Source of the DNA: an uncultured Eubacteriales bacterium
GTDB lineage: Bacteria; Bacillota; Clostridia; Peptostreptococcales; Anaerovoracaceae
Direction: 5' to 3'
Length of the DNA: 64,000 nt
Assembly (NCBI GenBank): GCA_902763505.1
Contig: CACWSO010000006.1
Location: forward strand, 1-64,000
Numbering within the stretch: position 1 is the stretch's first letter; each line of letters opens with the position of its first letter. This document shows positions 7,043 to 14,933 of the stretch, in pieces. Position numbers and translations under genes: made by a program. The notes beneath the pieces were generated by a model, which ran no database searches, was not told where the DNA came from, and was given only the letters and a program-made list of their open reading frames with translations.

Positions 7043-7267
7043 TTATTGCAAGGTGCTGCCTGCTACCACCCCGTAGGCGCACCTTTCTAATTCCTCTCTT
7101 TCCATCATTGCGACTTCGTGAATGTCGTTGAGTTTCGCTGTAGCGTATTCCTCATCCGTATGCTCTCTGACCGTTTCGTAGATCATATGCAGGATTTGCG
7201 CTGCTTCTGCGTAAACCTCGTTCGGTTCTCCGTCGATTTTAATTGTTCCGTCCATTGCGATAATCAT
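7043..7267 (-). CDS. Small acidic protein of unknown function (74 residues)
   Basis: Begins MIIAMDGTIKIDGEPNEVYAE and continues as two predicted amphipathic helices; no recognised domain. GGGGAGGTGGAG before the ATG at 7267 is a convincing ribosome binding site. It follows the ADP-ribosylglycohydrolase gene by 22 bases and is convergent with the PIN-like gene, whose stop lies 6 bases away. Longer upstream frames are shadows of the preceding gene. Confidence 0.6.
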   Translation of the reverse strand: MIIAMDGTIKIDGEPNEVYAEAAQILHMIYETVREHTDEEYATAKLNDIHEVAMMEREELERCAYGVVAGSTLQ

Positions 7268-7289
7268 ATCTCCACCTCCCCTTTTTCTC

Positions 7290-8114
7290 TTACCAAAGGC
7301 ACTTGTCGATGATTTCTTTGCCCCGCAGCACGTCCATGCAATCCTGCACAAAGGCATCATCGAGCCCGTATACGATCCCTGCAAGTCCCCCTGCGACGGC
7401 TCCTGTCGTGTCCGTATCATCCCCCAAATTCACCGCTGCGAGAACCGTGTCTTTGAAGTTATCGTACTTTGCCAAAACCCACAGGGATGCTTCCAGAGTA
7501 TCGACAACGTATCCGCTGGACTTGATTTTATCCTCTTCCAGCTCATTGATTTTGCATAATCTGTCAAATGGCGCGTCATACTGCAGCGTCGGGATGATAT
7601 CCTGTATCGTCTCTCCTGCCAGCAGTCTGCGGGCGATGTGCACATAGATGACACAGGCCTCCTTTGAAATCTTATGTGCATGTGTAATCGCCGAAACCTC
7701 TCTGATCTCATGATCGGTACAGTCCACAAAGGCAAGGGGCAGAATCCTCATGAGAGATCCGTTGCCGTTGCTGCGTTCTCCTGTTCCCGGAAGGCCTGTA
7801 TCCAGCGCGTTGCTTGTCGCGTTGCCGATGTCGAACAGTTTCCCATTGCAGTTGAAATCTTCACTATCACTCCATGCCAGGAAGTTGTTCACCATATCAT
7901 AGAGCACCACTTTCCCCTCGTTGTCCTTCAGGGCTTTCGCTGTGGCAATGGTCATGGATGTGTCATCCGACCAGGTCCCTTCCGGCTGACCGTGCGCTCC
8001 AAAACCTGTCATCTCGGTGCATTCGAACTCTCCGCGCTCTTTGAATTCATAGGGCACACCCAGCGCATCTCCAATCGCTAACCCATATACCGCATTTCTC
8101 AATTCCTTATTCAT
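7290..8114 (-). CDS. ADP-ribosylglycohydrolase family protein
   Basis: A 274-residue DraG/ARH-type hydrolase that would remove ADP-ribose from protein or small-molecule substrates. The Mg-binding motifs are visible: GDALGVPYE near residue 15, WSDDTSMT near 48 and GDDTDTTGAVAGGLAG near 230, which supply the usual Thr/Asp/Asp ligands. Length and motif order are normal for the family. AAAGGAGG precedes the ATG. The presence of a Nudix ADP-ribose-type pyrophosphatase 6 kb away is suggestive of ADP-ribose turnover, but they are not in one operon. Confidence 0.9.
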   Translation of the reverse strand: MNKELRNAVYGLAIGDALGVPYEFKERGEFECTEMTGFGAHGQPEGTWSDDTSMTIATAKALKDNEGKVVLYDMVNNFLAWSDSEDFNCNGKLFDIGNATSNALDTGLPGTGERSNGNGSLMRILPLAFVDCTDHEIREVSAITHAHKISKEACVIYVHIARRLLAGETIQDIIPTLQYDAPFDRLCKINELEEDKIKSSGYVVDTLEASLWVLAKYDNFKDTVLAAVNLGDDTDTTGAVAGGLAGIVYGLDDAFVQDCMDVLRGKEIIDKCLW

Positions 8115-8167
8115 ATGTGTGCCTCCTTTCGTCTCTTCAGATCTACCTTACACTCTTATTATACCGC

Positions 8168-8210
8168 GTCAAAAAAAGGAAATGGTCGCCCGGCGGGCGA
8201 CATTTCCTTT
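8168..8210 (-). terminator. Terminator of the WYL regulator gene
   Basis: A long GC-rich stem (AAAGGAAATG-GTCGCCC pairing with GGGCGAC-ATTTCCTTT), followed on the minus strand by seven T residues. It lies immediately after the regulator stop codon at 8220. Confidence 0.88.
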
Positions 8211-8219
8211 ATCCTCTTA

Positions 8220-9212
8220 TTAGACCAAATATTGCTCTACCAGCCGCTTCGCCGCCTGCTGCATCTGTTTGACGACGTCATCCGGTCCTGTAATCTTCAC
8301 ATTCTCTCCCAAAGCGATGATCCAGCCGATGAACTGCTCGCTGACAGCGACATTCACATTGATGCTGAAATGGTCTTCGTCCTCCGGAATGATGATAATA
8401 TCCTTGCCGAAGCGGTCGATCATGACGCCGACCATGTCGTTGGACGCCTTGATGGTCACTTTGCGCTCCTCGCCGCCGAACATGCCGAAGAGGCTCTTCG
8501 TGTAGTGCGGCATATCGAATTCCTTGAATTCCTGCTTGCCTTCACGCCTCTCATCGACGGTTTCGATATTCAGCATCTTATCCACACGGTAGTGGCGGAT
8601 CGTTCCGTCTGCAGAGTTATAGGCGACAAGATAGTAGTTCTCATCGTCCCACATGAGTCCCCACGGGCTCGTCTGATACCACTGGCCATCCCTGCGCAGC
8701 TCCATCTCCTTGTTCACGTTCCACTGATAGTATTTGAAACGGATCTGACTATCGGTCGCAATGGCCTCATGGAGCCTATCTACGTTGTAGTAGATGCTCT
8801 CGTTCATGGTCTTGACACGGCCGGTGATGAAGACCTGCCTTTGCAGTTTTTTGGCATCGTGTCTGCTGGCCAGGGATTCGATCTTGTGGATCAGTTCCTT
8901 GGATTTGCGGTCCGTGATGAACTTGGACGACTGGACGGAATCGACCAGAAGCTTCAGCTCCGGCAGCTCAAAATCCCGTGCTCCCACGTAGTAGTACCAC
9001 TTGCGCCCATCCTGCTCACTGATGATATCCAGCCCAAAAGTCCTAAGCTCCTCCATATCCATGTAGAGGGTCTTACGGTCCGCATTGACACCGTAGGCAT
9101 TCAGTTTCTCGATCAGCTGGGGCATGGTCAGTCCGTGCTGTTCGTCTGTCTCCTCCATGAAGATCTTCATCAGGTACAAAAGCTTCAGTTTCTGGTTGGG
9201 TCCCTTTGCCAT
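8220..9212 (-). CDS. Helix-turn-helix transcriptional regulator with WYL domain
   Basis: A 330-residue YafY-type regulator. Residues ~1-80 form a winged helix (KLKLLYLMKIFMEETDE, MPQLIEKLNAYGVNADRKTLYMDMEEL). From ~140 to ~235 comes the WYL domain, with strand patterns IRFKYYQW, TSPWGLMWDDENYYLVAYN and RHYRVDKM, followed by a WCX-type C-terminal domain. WYL domains usually sense a nucleic-acid or nucleotide-like ligand; the target genes are unknown. No operon partner follows downstream because a strong terminator is present. DUF1232 lies 28 bases upstream and may be co-transcribed. Confidence 0.9.
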   Translation of the reverse strand: MAKGPNQKLKLLYLMKIFMEETDEQHGLTMPQLIEKLNAYGVNADRKTLYMDMEELRTFGLDIISEQDGRKWYYYVGARDFELPELKLLVDSVQSSKFITDRKSKELIHKIESLASRHDAKKLQRQVFITGRVKTMNESIYYNVDRLHEAIATDSQIRFKYYQWNVNKEMELRRDGQWYQTSPWGLMWDDENYYLVAYNSADGTIRHYRVDKMLNIETVDERREGKQEFKEFDMPHYTKSLFGMFGGEERKVTIKASNDMVGVMIDRFGKDIIIIPEDEDHFSINVNVAVSEQFIGWIIALGENVKITGPDDVVKQMQQAAKRLVEQYLV

Positions 9213-9240
9213 GGGTCGTTCTCCTTGGTTTCGGTTATGC

Positions 9241-9654
9241 CTATCTCTTTCCGTTCTCTTCCTGCCACTTCTTATACTTGTTCAGATCCATCTGAATCAT
9301 CTGCAGGACAAGCACGATGGCTGCAGCGTCATCCAGCTGTCCGATACCAATCATGAAGTCCGGAACGATGTCCATCGGGTTGACCACATAAATCAGCGCT
9401 GCGATGGATAACAGAATCGTTGCAATGGAAACGTCCGTGTACTGCTTCTTCGCATATGCCCTGATCATGGAGCACAGCACAGCGATGTCAGCTGCCTTAC
9501 CGCCGATCTTCGGAATCTGCCCCAGCTTCTTCTCAAAATCCTGGAACAATCCTTCCATCTTCGCGTCATCGTCTAAGTATGCCTTCGCATTTTCCATGTT
9601 GTCCTTCAGCGAATCGAGCAGTTTTCTGTTTGAATATTCACCTTTTGATTTCAT
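9241..9654 (-). CDS. DUF1232 (YkvA-like) membrane-associated protein
   Basis: A 137-residue protein with the DUF1232 core ALIYVVNPMDIVPDFMIGIGQLDDAAA at about residues 83-110. It has a charged N-terminal helix and a DLNKYKKWQEENGKR tail. The function of the family is unknown. GGGGAGAGG precedes the ATG. It has a clear paralogue at 20613-21026 of the same length and with the same N-terminal EYS.RKL and C-terminal DLNKYKKWQ.NGKR signatures, so the two arose by duplication within this lineage. Confidence 0.85.
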   Translation of the reverse strand: MKSKGEYSNRKLLDSLKDNMENAKAYLDDDAKMEGLFQDFEKKLGQIPKIGGKAADIAVLCSMIRAYAKKQYTDVSIATILLSIAALIYVVNPMDIVPDFMIGIGQLDDAAAIVLVLQMIQMDLNKYKKWQEENGKR

Positions 9655-9738
9655 TTCGTAACCTCTCCCCTCTCTATTATGAAAGTTATATGGTATGACA
9701 TTTTGATGCTTTATTGTAACACAGAATTAATTATCTTA

Positions 9739-10029
9739 TTAGTAATATGGTGGATATTGTGCATCTTCCTGCTCCATCATGTCCACCATATACTGATCAT
9801 ACGCGTCCTGTGCTTCATGCAGCATGGCGTCGTCAATCTCGTCCTGAGAAGGCACAAGCAATTCTTCCGCATTCGGCGGAACTTCTCCGTCTTCTGCAGC
9901 AGGATAGCTTTCTGTCTGCACGGTTTCTGTCGTCGTCTCAGTCTCCGTTTCTTGCACTGCTGGCTCATCCACGCACCCGCACAAAAGCAACATGCAGCAT
10001 ATAATTGTAAATGCAATTAATCTTTTCAT
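9739..10029 (-). CDS. Small lipoprotein, acidic (96 residues)
   Basis: A type II signal peptide ([19 protein letters not shown]) gives a lipid-anchored protein of about 78 mature residues. The mature part is low complexity: ETETETTTETVQTE, then acidic helices ending QYPPYY. No domain is recognised. The ATG at 10029 overlaps the stop of the preceding GNAT gene by 4 bases (ATGA), which decides the start and indicates translational coupling. Confidence 0.7.
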   Translation of the reverse strand: MKRLIAFTIICCMLLLCGCVDEPAVQETETETTTETVQTESYPAAEDGEVPPNAEELLVPSQDEIDDAMLHEAQDAYDQYMVDMMEQEDAQYPPYY

Positions 10030-10442
10030 TCCATCCACTTCGTCATGCCTGCGCCCATATGGCCTTCACCCGGTCGCCGTTTGAATCCGAACTGCTCGTA
10101 GAAGCCTTCTTTCCCTTCCGCTGCCATCAGGTAGACCATCATGGTCGGCTTCCCCTTCTTTTCCTGCAAAAGCCACGCATCTATTTCTTCGACCATATGC
10201 CGTCCGATTCCCTTCCCCTGATAGTCTGGGTTTACGATCACATCCACGATCAGATAGATGTATCCCCGGTCGCTAATCACTCTAGCGATGCCGACAGGCT
10301 TGTTCTCATCCCATGCAGAAATCAGGAAGGCAGAATTGCTCAAGCCTTCTTCAGCCTGCTCTAGAGAGAGACTGCGCCAGCCTGCACCGACGCGCAGATT
10401 GTTGTATTCCGTTGCGGGGATGTCGTGTTTGTAGGTGATCAT
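10026..10442 (-). CDS. GNAT family N-acetyltransferase
   Basis: A 138-residue acetyltransferase with the acetyl-CoA binding motif [23 protein letters not shown], at about residues 66-87. The C-terminal motif B ([10 protein letters not shown]) and a Met-rich terminus ([12 protein letters not shown]) follow. The substrate is unknown. It is flanked on both sides by ATGA overlaps, with the DUF1653 gene upstream and the small lipoprotein gene downstream, forming a tight three-gene operon. Confidence 0.9.
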   Translation of the reverse strand: MITYKHDIPATEYNNLRVGAGWRSLSLEQAEEGLSNSAFLISAWDENKPVGIARVISDRGYIYLIVDVIVNPDYQGKGIGRHMVEEIDAWLLQEKKGKPTMMVYLMAAEGKEGFYEQFGFKRRPGEGHMGAGMTKWME

Positions 10443-10711
10443 TTGTCTTCGACCTTCTCAAACCTGTATTTCTGCTTGATGTCCGGATACTTCTCGTGAT
10501 TCACTTCACTCAAAAACATCTCAAGCGGCCTTACGTACATTCCTTTATCCTCGTACAAAGGCTGATACACCATCATCTGCTCACCGGTTTCGCTGTGAGT
10601 AGCGACGTCTATGATCTTATATAGATATTTGTTTTGTGCTAAGGCTTCTTCGTCCAGCGTTTCGCGTTTGAAATGCTGAACTATGTCACCGGGGTGGAAT
10701 GGGTTGTGCAT
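10439..10711 (-). CDS. DUF1653 domain protein
   Basis: A 90-residue protein. [16 protein letters not shown] at the N-terminus and [34 protein letters not shown] in the body are the typical DUF1653 pattern (small SH3-like barrel, function unknown). The ATG at 10711 is chosen because AGGAG lies 8 bases upstream; an upstream in-frame start would extend into the terminator of the next gene. First gene of the three-gene set with GNAT and lipoprotein. Confidence 0.85.
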   Translation of the reverse strand: MHNPFHPGDIVQHFKRETLDEEALAQNKYLYKIIDVATHSETGEQMMVYQPLYEDKGMYVRPLEMFLSEVNHEKYPDIKQKYRFEKVEDK

Positions 10712-10759
10712 TGATAAACTCCTAGTACTTTCTGCTATAAGATTACCACAACCATTTGC

Positions 10760-10800
10760 CGTAATAAAGCAAAAGAGAGATAGCATACGCTATCTCTCGG
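10760..10800 (-). terminator. Terminator after the lipoprotein gene
   Basis: Perfect 10-base stem GAGAGATAGC/GCTATCTCTC with a four-base loop at 10775-10798, followed on the minus strand by TTTTGCTTTATT. Confidence 0.9.
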
Positions 10801-10817
10801 CCAATTTCGCTCCTAAA

Positions 10818-11255
10818 TCAGTATGTCCAGCTTCCCTCGTCTGCATCAACTACAATGGTGTCTCCTGCTTTCAGATTCGCAAAGGATGTCTTTCCGTTGC
10901 TTGCTGCGCCGTACTCAAATCCACCGAATCTTTCATCATACTTTATCCCTCCAAGAGTCTCTTCGGTTCCCTCTGATCCTGCTCTTGTGATCCAAAAGTA
11001 ATCATTCCCCCAGTAGTCTTCTTCTGACATATCAGTCTTATATGTGAAGTTATATTTGCCTTCCGGAAAATCCTCTCCAATTACATATGTACCACCTGGT
11101 AGTTCTTTGTTCTGGACCTCAACCTCTGCTGGGTCAGTTTCGGTAGCAACTTCTTCATTTCCTGTAGTTCCGGAATCACCCGATGACCCACCACATGCAG
11201 AAACACAGAACAACATACATGTACACATGATAATAGCAAGTAGTTTCTTTTTCAT
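10818..11255 (-). CDS. Lipoprotein of unknown function (145 residues)
   Basis: Begins MKKKLLAIIMCTCMLFCVSACGG, a clear lipobox. A Thr/Glu linker follows, and then a beta domain with GGTYVIGEDFPEGKYNFTY, GNDYFWIT and a terminal GDTIVVDADEGSW. The G-x-Y-x-V-G-x-D-x-P-x-G-x-Y pattern is seen in several small Firmicutes secreted domains without assigned function. AAGGAAGGAG precedes the ATG. The start overlaps the stop of the upstream merR-type gene by 4 bases, so the regulator and this lipoprotein are co-expressed. Confidence 0.78.
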   Translation of the reverse strand: MKKKLLAIIMCTCMLFCVSACGGSSGDSGTTGNEEVATETDPAEVEVQNKELPGGTYVIGEDFPEGKYNFTYKTDMSEEDYWGNDYFWITRAGSEGTEETLGGIKYDERFGGFEYGAASNGKTSFANLKAGDTIVVDADEGSWTY

Positions 11256-11683
11256 TTGATTGCTCCTTCCTTGATACATTCCCTTATTACGCTATTTAGC
11301 AGTAACTTTTTGTCTTCATCCATTTCATCATCGACAGTTAACAAATCCATACCATCAGACAGTGCCAGCGTCTGAGCAATGAATATCTGCAGTTCCAGCT
11401 TGTCACGTTCCTTTTTTAGTTCCTCCAGGCTTTTCATGATTGTTCTCCGAAATTCTTTTTCTTCACAGATGGCCATCCCGGCTTCTTCAATTGAAACGCC
11501 GATGTACTTCAACAGAAACATCTTTTTCAGTTTCCCAACAGCCTCATCGTCATATAGCCATTGACGCCTGCCCGTATTCTCTCTTACCGTCGGCGATAGT
11601 ACGCCCTTTGCATTGTAGTAACGCAAAGCGCTTTCTGTCGCCCCCGTTATTCGAGTTACCTCTTTCATACTCCATAGTGACAT
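11252..11683 (-). CDS. MerR family transcriptional regulator
   Basis: A 143-residue regulator. The N-terminal winged helix (MSLWSMKEVTRITGATESALRYYNAKGVLSP, with WLYDDEAVGKLKKMFLLKYIGVSIEEAG) is standard MerR. The coiled coil (KSLEELKKERDKLELQIFIAQ) is followed by a short C-terminal part with no metal-binding cysteines, so it probably senses an organic ligand or stress. It is co-transcribed with the lipoprotein through an ATGA overlap. Its own promoter region carries a 19-bp-spaced promoter with a dyad, so autoregulation is likely. Confidence 0.9.
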   Translation of the reverse strand: MSLWSMKEVTRITGATESALRYYNAKGVLSPTVRENTGRRQWLYDDEAVGKLKKMFLLKYIGVSIEEAGMAICEEKEFRRTIMKSLEELKKERDKLELQIFIAQTLALSDGMDLLTVDDEMDEDKKLLLNSVIRECIKEGAIK

Positions 11684-11701
11684 CGCAAACCTCTCTTCCT
11701 T

Positions 11702-11732
11702 ACTCTACATCTCGTTGTAACGACGAGGTCAA
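11702..11732 (-). promoter_or_regulatory. MerR-type promoter with 19-bp spacer and internal dyad
   Basis: On the minus strand, TTGACC (11727-11732) and TAGAGT (11702-11707) are separated by 19 bases instead of 17. This is the hallmark of promoters that MerR proteins activate by untwisting. The dyad CTCGT...ACGAG at 11711-11727 sits between the two elements. It directly precedes the MerR-type gene. Confidence 0.7.
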
Positions 11733-11804
11733 CACTTAATTGTGCGTTGCTCCTCACTATAGGAGTTGAAAATTTCGCGAGCATAGGATTTGTTTAGGTG
11801 CATG

Positions 11805-11832
11805 AAAAAACCGCAGATGTGTAATCTGCGGC
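11805..11832 (-). terminator. Terminator at the end of the AT-rich island operon
   Basis: Stem CCGCAGAT/ATCTGCGG at 11811-11831, followed on the minus strand by six T residues. It closes the operon that runs leftwards through the DUF4230 genes. Confidence 0.9.
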
Positions 11833-11860
11833 TCTGTTGTTTCAACTCTTGTTCTATTCT

Positions 11861-12442
11861 CTATTCCCAGATGATCTCATAATTAACATCGAAACTTTCT
11901 CCAAGTTTATCGATGTAATTCTCTATCGCTATTTTTGTAGCTTCTGTCGTTTCTTCCTTTATCTCTTCATTTTTTTCAAATGCAGCTTCTAGTTGTTCTT
12001 CTGCTTTCTGCATTATTTCTGTTTGATCCTCAGCACTGATTTTATTGGGATTAATAAATCTATCGTTGCTAGCATAAATAGAGTCTTCATTAATAGAATC
12101 ACTGTCAACGTGTACACCTAAGACCTTTGCTTCAGGCAAATCTATATACACTTTATTGTTTTTTACTTTAATATCAGTTTCTTCCGCATCCACACCCATT
12201 TCAACAATCCCAGTATATTCGACCCAATATTCTCGATCTGTCTCTAAAATATGCGGCCATCCTTCACCTGCTTTTTTCTCTGCCTTAATTACATCATTAC
12301 ATTTAACTGTAAGTGTTTCCAACTCACAGATTTTTTTTATCGTATTTAATTGCGGCCTTTCAAAACTGAAAGGGTTCGTGCAAGCGGTAATACCTATAGC
12401 AATTACTACTACCATTATTATCGTGCATATCCGTTTTAACAT
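11861..12442 (-). CDS. DUF4230 lipoprotein
   Basis: A 193-residue protein with lipobox IGITAC near residue 21 and a DUF4230-type body: a LETLTVKCNDVI strand, YWVEYTGIVEMGVDAEETDIKV, KVYIDLPEAKVLGVHVD, then a long acidic helix region (EQLEAAFEKNEEIKEETTEA). The family is extracytoplasmic and of unknown function. It is a paralogue of the next upstream gene and has lost the longer N-terminal anchor in favour of a lipid anchor. It is the last gene of the AT-rich minus-strand run. Confidence 0.82.
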   Translation of the reverse strand: MLKRICTIIMVVVIAIGITACTNPFSFERPQLNTIKKICELETLTVKCNDVIKAEKKAGEGWPHILETDREYWVEYTGIVEMGVDAEETDIKVKNNKVYIDLPEAKVLGVHVDSDSINEDSIYASNDRFINPNKISAEDQTEIMQKAEEQLEAAFEKNEEIKEETTEATKIAIENYIDKLGESFDVNYEIIWE

Positions 12443-12458
12443 ATTATCACTAGCCTCT

Positions 12459-13058
12459 CTACTTGAAATCGACTGTATATCCCTCAGCCCAAGGTTCTAT
12501 CATCGCCCTAATACTTTCTTCCGATTCTTCTGTAGCTTTTTCCAATATATCTTTTCTTTTCGACTCTTTATTTAAGTCCTTCTCGCAAGATTTAAGTGCT
12601 TCAGAGAAAATCTTTTCTGTCTCATACTTTTTCTTCTTGAAAATATAATCTAAAGAGCTCGCTTCGACATGCGGATCAACCTTAATGTCTGGTAGGGTGA
12701 TCATTATCTTCTTGTTTTCTTTATCAACTTTTACGTCAACTTTATCTAGGTCGATACCCGCCTCTATTGTTCCTTTATATGCTACATAATATGCATCATC
12801 TTTTCCTTTTTTATCTTTCTGCGTAACAACAGAATTGTATGTATATTCCACGGTTGTTAAATCGCTTTTCTGTATCGTTTCCATTACATTATGTTCTGAT
12901 ACAACATCAATTGGTCCCTCACGATTTGGAAGTAACTTAAAAAGTGTGAATAAGATACAAAAGATTAGTGCAGCAATTACAAGTACCACTATTAGTACTT
13001 TAAGCCTTCGTTTCACGCTACGCACTTCTTCAATAATGTCTCTGTCTTCATCAAACAT
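12459..13058 (-). CDS. DUF4230 membrane-anchored protein
   Basis: A 199-residue protein with a cytoplasmic charged start (MFDEDRDIIEEVRSVKRRL), one transmembrane helix at about 20-43 (VLIVVLVIAALIFCILFTLF), and an external DUF4230 domain: TVEYTYNSVV, YYVAYKGTIEAGIDLDKVDVKV, IMITLPDIKVDPHV. It then has a Lys/Glu-rich helical tail. GAGGG precedes the ATG, and the paralogous lipoprotein follows 16 bases later. DUF4230 pairs are common in clostridia, and a specific role has not been established. Confidence 0.82.
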   Translation of the reverse strand: MFDEDRDIIEEVRSVKRRLKVLIVVLVIAALIFCILFTLFKLLPNREGPIDVVSEHNVMETIQKSDLTTVEYTYNSVVTQKDKKGKDDAYYVAYKGTIEAGIDLDKVDVKVDKENKKIMITLPDIKVDPHVEASSLDYIFKKKKYETEKIFSEALKSCEKDLNKESKRKDILEKATEESEESIRAMIEPWAEGYTVDFK

Positions 13059-13138
13059 ACTGTTCCCTCTTTAATACCTTACATGTAGTTTTTTATAATT
13101 AATTATACATCAAAAGACTTGATAGTTGCCTCACTAAG

Positions 13139-14137
13139 TTAGTTATCAATTACGTTTTCAATCCGTTTTACCGTTTCTTCAGATTCGTCTGTCAGCATCC
13201 CATCATCAGTAAGTAACGGTGTATCAAGCACAGATTTAATAGTAACAGCCAGGCTTGCACATGATGCGATTGCCTTTTTCGAGTCCAAACTATAATCTTT
13301 ATAGTCATCCCCTTCCGTTTTAAGTATGTCTTCCATTTTATAAACTAACGGAAGGAAGTAGGCATCCAACCTTGCCAATAAATTATAAAAGATATATGTC
13401 CTGCGACGAATTGATTCACACTGAAGTGATCCCGCATCTAATTCTGCTGCTATCTGTATGGCTTCAGCCTGATTAGTCTGTGCCTTTTCTAGTCCTTTTT
13501 TTGCTGCAGCACCAGCAACAAATCCCATCACCATGAGCGCTGGACCGGCAACCAATCCTCCAAGAACAGCCGCACCTCCAGCCATTCCCAGCCCTCCAGT
13601 AGCAAGTGAGCCCCCACCAAAGAACGCAAGTGTCGCATTAGTGGCTGCTGCTCCACTTAATGCAGAAATAGCAGTTCCTGTTGATGCAACCGCTAACGTC
13701 TGCGCAGCTCCATATGCGCCAAATGCGACCAAAGCTCCACCTGCAGTTCCGGCAGCCGCTCCCCCAGCAAATGATCCCGCAAAATTGACCATCTCACGAA
13801 GTTCCTCAAACTCTGCTTCATCAATATGCATCTTGTTCAGTTCTTCCAAACCTTCAGACTCGTTGAAGTCAACATTCTTTATTTGCGTAAATGTGTCCAG
13901 AAACTGTGTCATGCTGTTGTTTAAAACAAACAGCTTCTCCTCTCCAAGATGACTAAGTGAATTACCGCAAGCAGTTCTCTGTTTGTTAAGCAGTTCTGTG
14001 GATTCTTCAACAAGCTCATTTGCGCTCTTGTTAATTTTTTTTGCTTGTGATGCATCAACTCCCGCTTTGACGCTTTTGCCTATACCAAGGCCACCAGTTG
14101 CTGCTGCTATGCCTATAAATAATAATGGTAATGCCAT
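13139..14137 (-). CDS. Gly/Ala-rich membrane protein of unknown function
   Basis: 332 residues: a short hydrophobic N-terminus (MALPLLFIGIAAATGGLGIG), a coiled-coil region (~30-110, with KKINKSANELVEESTELL), and a Gly/Ala-rich block at ~115-215 with glycine-zipper patterns (GSFAGGAAAGTAGGALVAFG, GLGMAGGAAVLGGLVAG). A helical C-terminal domain ends in acidic residues. Coil plus glycine-zipper hairpin is a design found in membrane-inserting or pore-forming proteins, which would fit an effector, but this is inference. The order of neighbours (TerB-like protein and a 524-residue protein just upstream) suggests one functional cassette. Not recognised as a named family. Confidence 0.7.
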   Translation of the reverse strand: MALPLLFIGIAAATGGLGIGKSVKAGVDASQAKKINKSANELVEESTELLNKQRTACGNSLSHLGEEKLFVLNNSMTQFLDTFTQIKNVDFNESEGLEELNKMHIDEAEFEELREMVNFAGSFAGGAAAGTAGGALVAFGAYGAAQTLAVASTGTAISALSGAAATNATLAFFGGGSLATGGLGMAGGAAVLGGLVAGPALMVMGFVAGAAAKKGLEKAQTNQAEAIQIAAELDAGSLQCESIRRRTYIFYNLLARLDAYFLPLVYKMEDILKTEGDDYKDYSLDSKKAIASCASLAVTIKSVLDTPLLTDDGMLTDESEETVKRIENVIDN

Positions 14138-14148
14138 AATCTGTTCTC

Positions 14149-14916
14149 CTATAGTGTAATTAAATCATGTACGCTCTCTAAGATGACTGCTTTTCGGTCA
14201 GCAAGTTCATTAACAACTTTTTCTATTTCCTTGTACTGTCGATTTGTTGTCTTGATCCAATCGTTTTCTTTTTGTATATCCATCAGTGTCAAAAAACTAC
14301 TTTCCATCTCCAGGAACTCCGTTTCATTGACATTCAGTTTCTTGACAATGAATCGTATCAGTTTCTTTTCTGATTCATCATAATGATCATCACTATATGC
14401 TACGGATAACAAATCCCAGACTAGCAGTTTAGGTGTAATGAATGAATCTTTGGTTGGTTTAGACAATGATATAGCTGTGGTAACGCCTCTCTGGATTGTG
14501 TCATAATAATCATCCCGTTCCTCTACTCTCTTCATCTGTGTCTTACATCTCTTTACTATCTTTTCACGATTAGACATGAATTCAGGATCCAACTCCTTAC
14601 CTATTAAATCAAATTTTTCTTCTTCTGAATGATATATTTCACCATTAACTGCCATCAAATAGTATATGATTCTCAATGCACTTGTTGTAGATAGCACTTT
14701 AGCCCCATCAATTGTTGTCGGAGCGATATCTTTATCATCCTTTTTTATATCTGGGAAATCAATTTCATCTATCTTCTCTTTTGCATTATTAACAGTCCTT
14801 TTAAGGCTTTTATCTATAGTCTTTACTGCCTCTTGAATTTTAATATGCTCTTTGGCATCATAAAAATCCGCATCATTTTGCATTCTCTCTCTTGCTGTAT
14901 TTTTTTCTTTTGCCAT
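14149..14916 (-). CDS. TerB-like domain protein
   Basis: 255 residues. The N-terminal half is charged and helical (NAKEKIDEIDFPDIKKDD). The C-terminal half has the TerB-type alpha-helical pattern: LRIIYYLMAVNGEIYHSEE near residue 90, and LVWDLLSVAYSDDHYDESEKK around residue 175, an acidic helix-loop-helix repeated twice as in tellurite-resistance TerB and in phage-defence TerB proteins. The ATG at 14916 has GGAGG upstream. It sits between the Gly/Ala-rich protein and the 524-residue protein. TerB domains are thought to bind metal and attach to membrane complexes; the role here is inferred. Confidence 0.7.
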   Translation of the reverse strand: MAKEKNTARERMQNDADFYDAKEHIKIQEAVKTIDKSLKRTVNNAKEKIDEIDFPDIKKDDKDIAPTTIDGAKVLSTTSALRIIYYLMAVNGEIYHSEEEKFDLIGKELDPEFMSNREKIVKRCKTQMKRVEERDDYYDTIQRGVTTAISLSKPTKDSFITPKLLVWDLLSVAYSDDHYDESEKKLIRFIVKKLNVNETEFLEMESSFLTLMDIQKENDWIKTTNRQYKEIEKVVNELADRKAVILESVHDLITL

Positions 14917-14933
14917 TCTCAATACCTCCAACT

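Noticed and set aside
8115-9356. Long plus-strand open frame opposite the WYL regulator
   Set aside because: It is antisense to a well-supported gene, with no ribosome binding site and His/Val/Leu-biased composition typical of a reverse-strand shadow.
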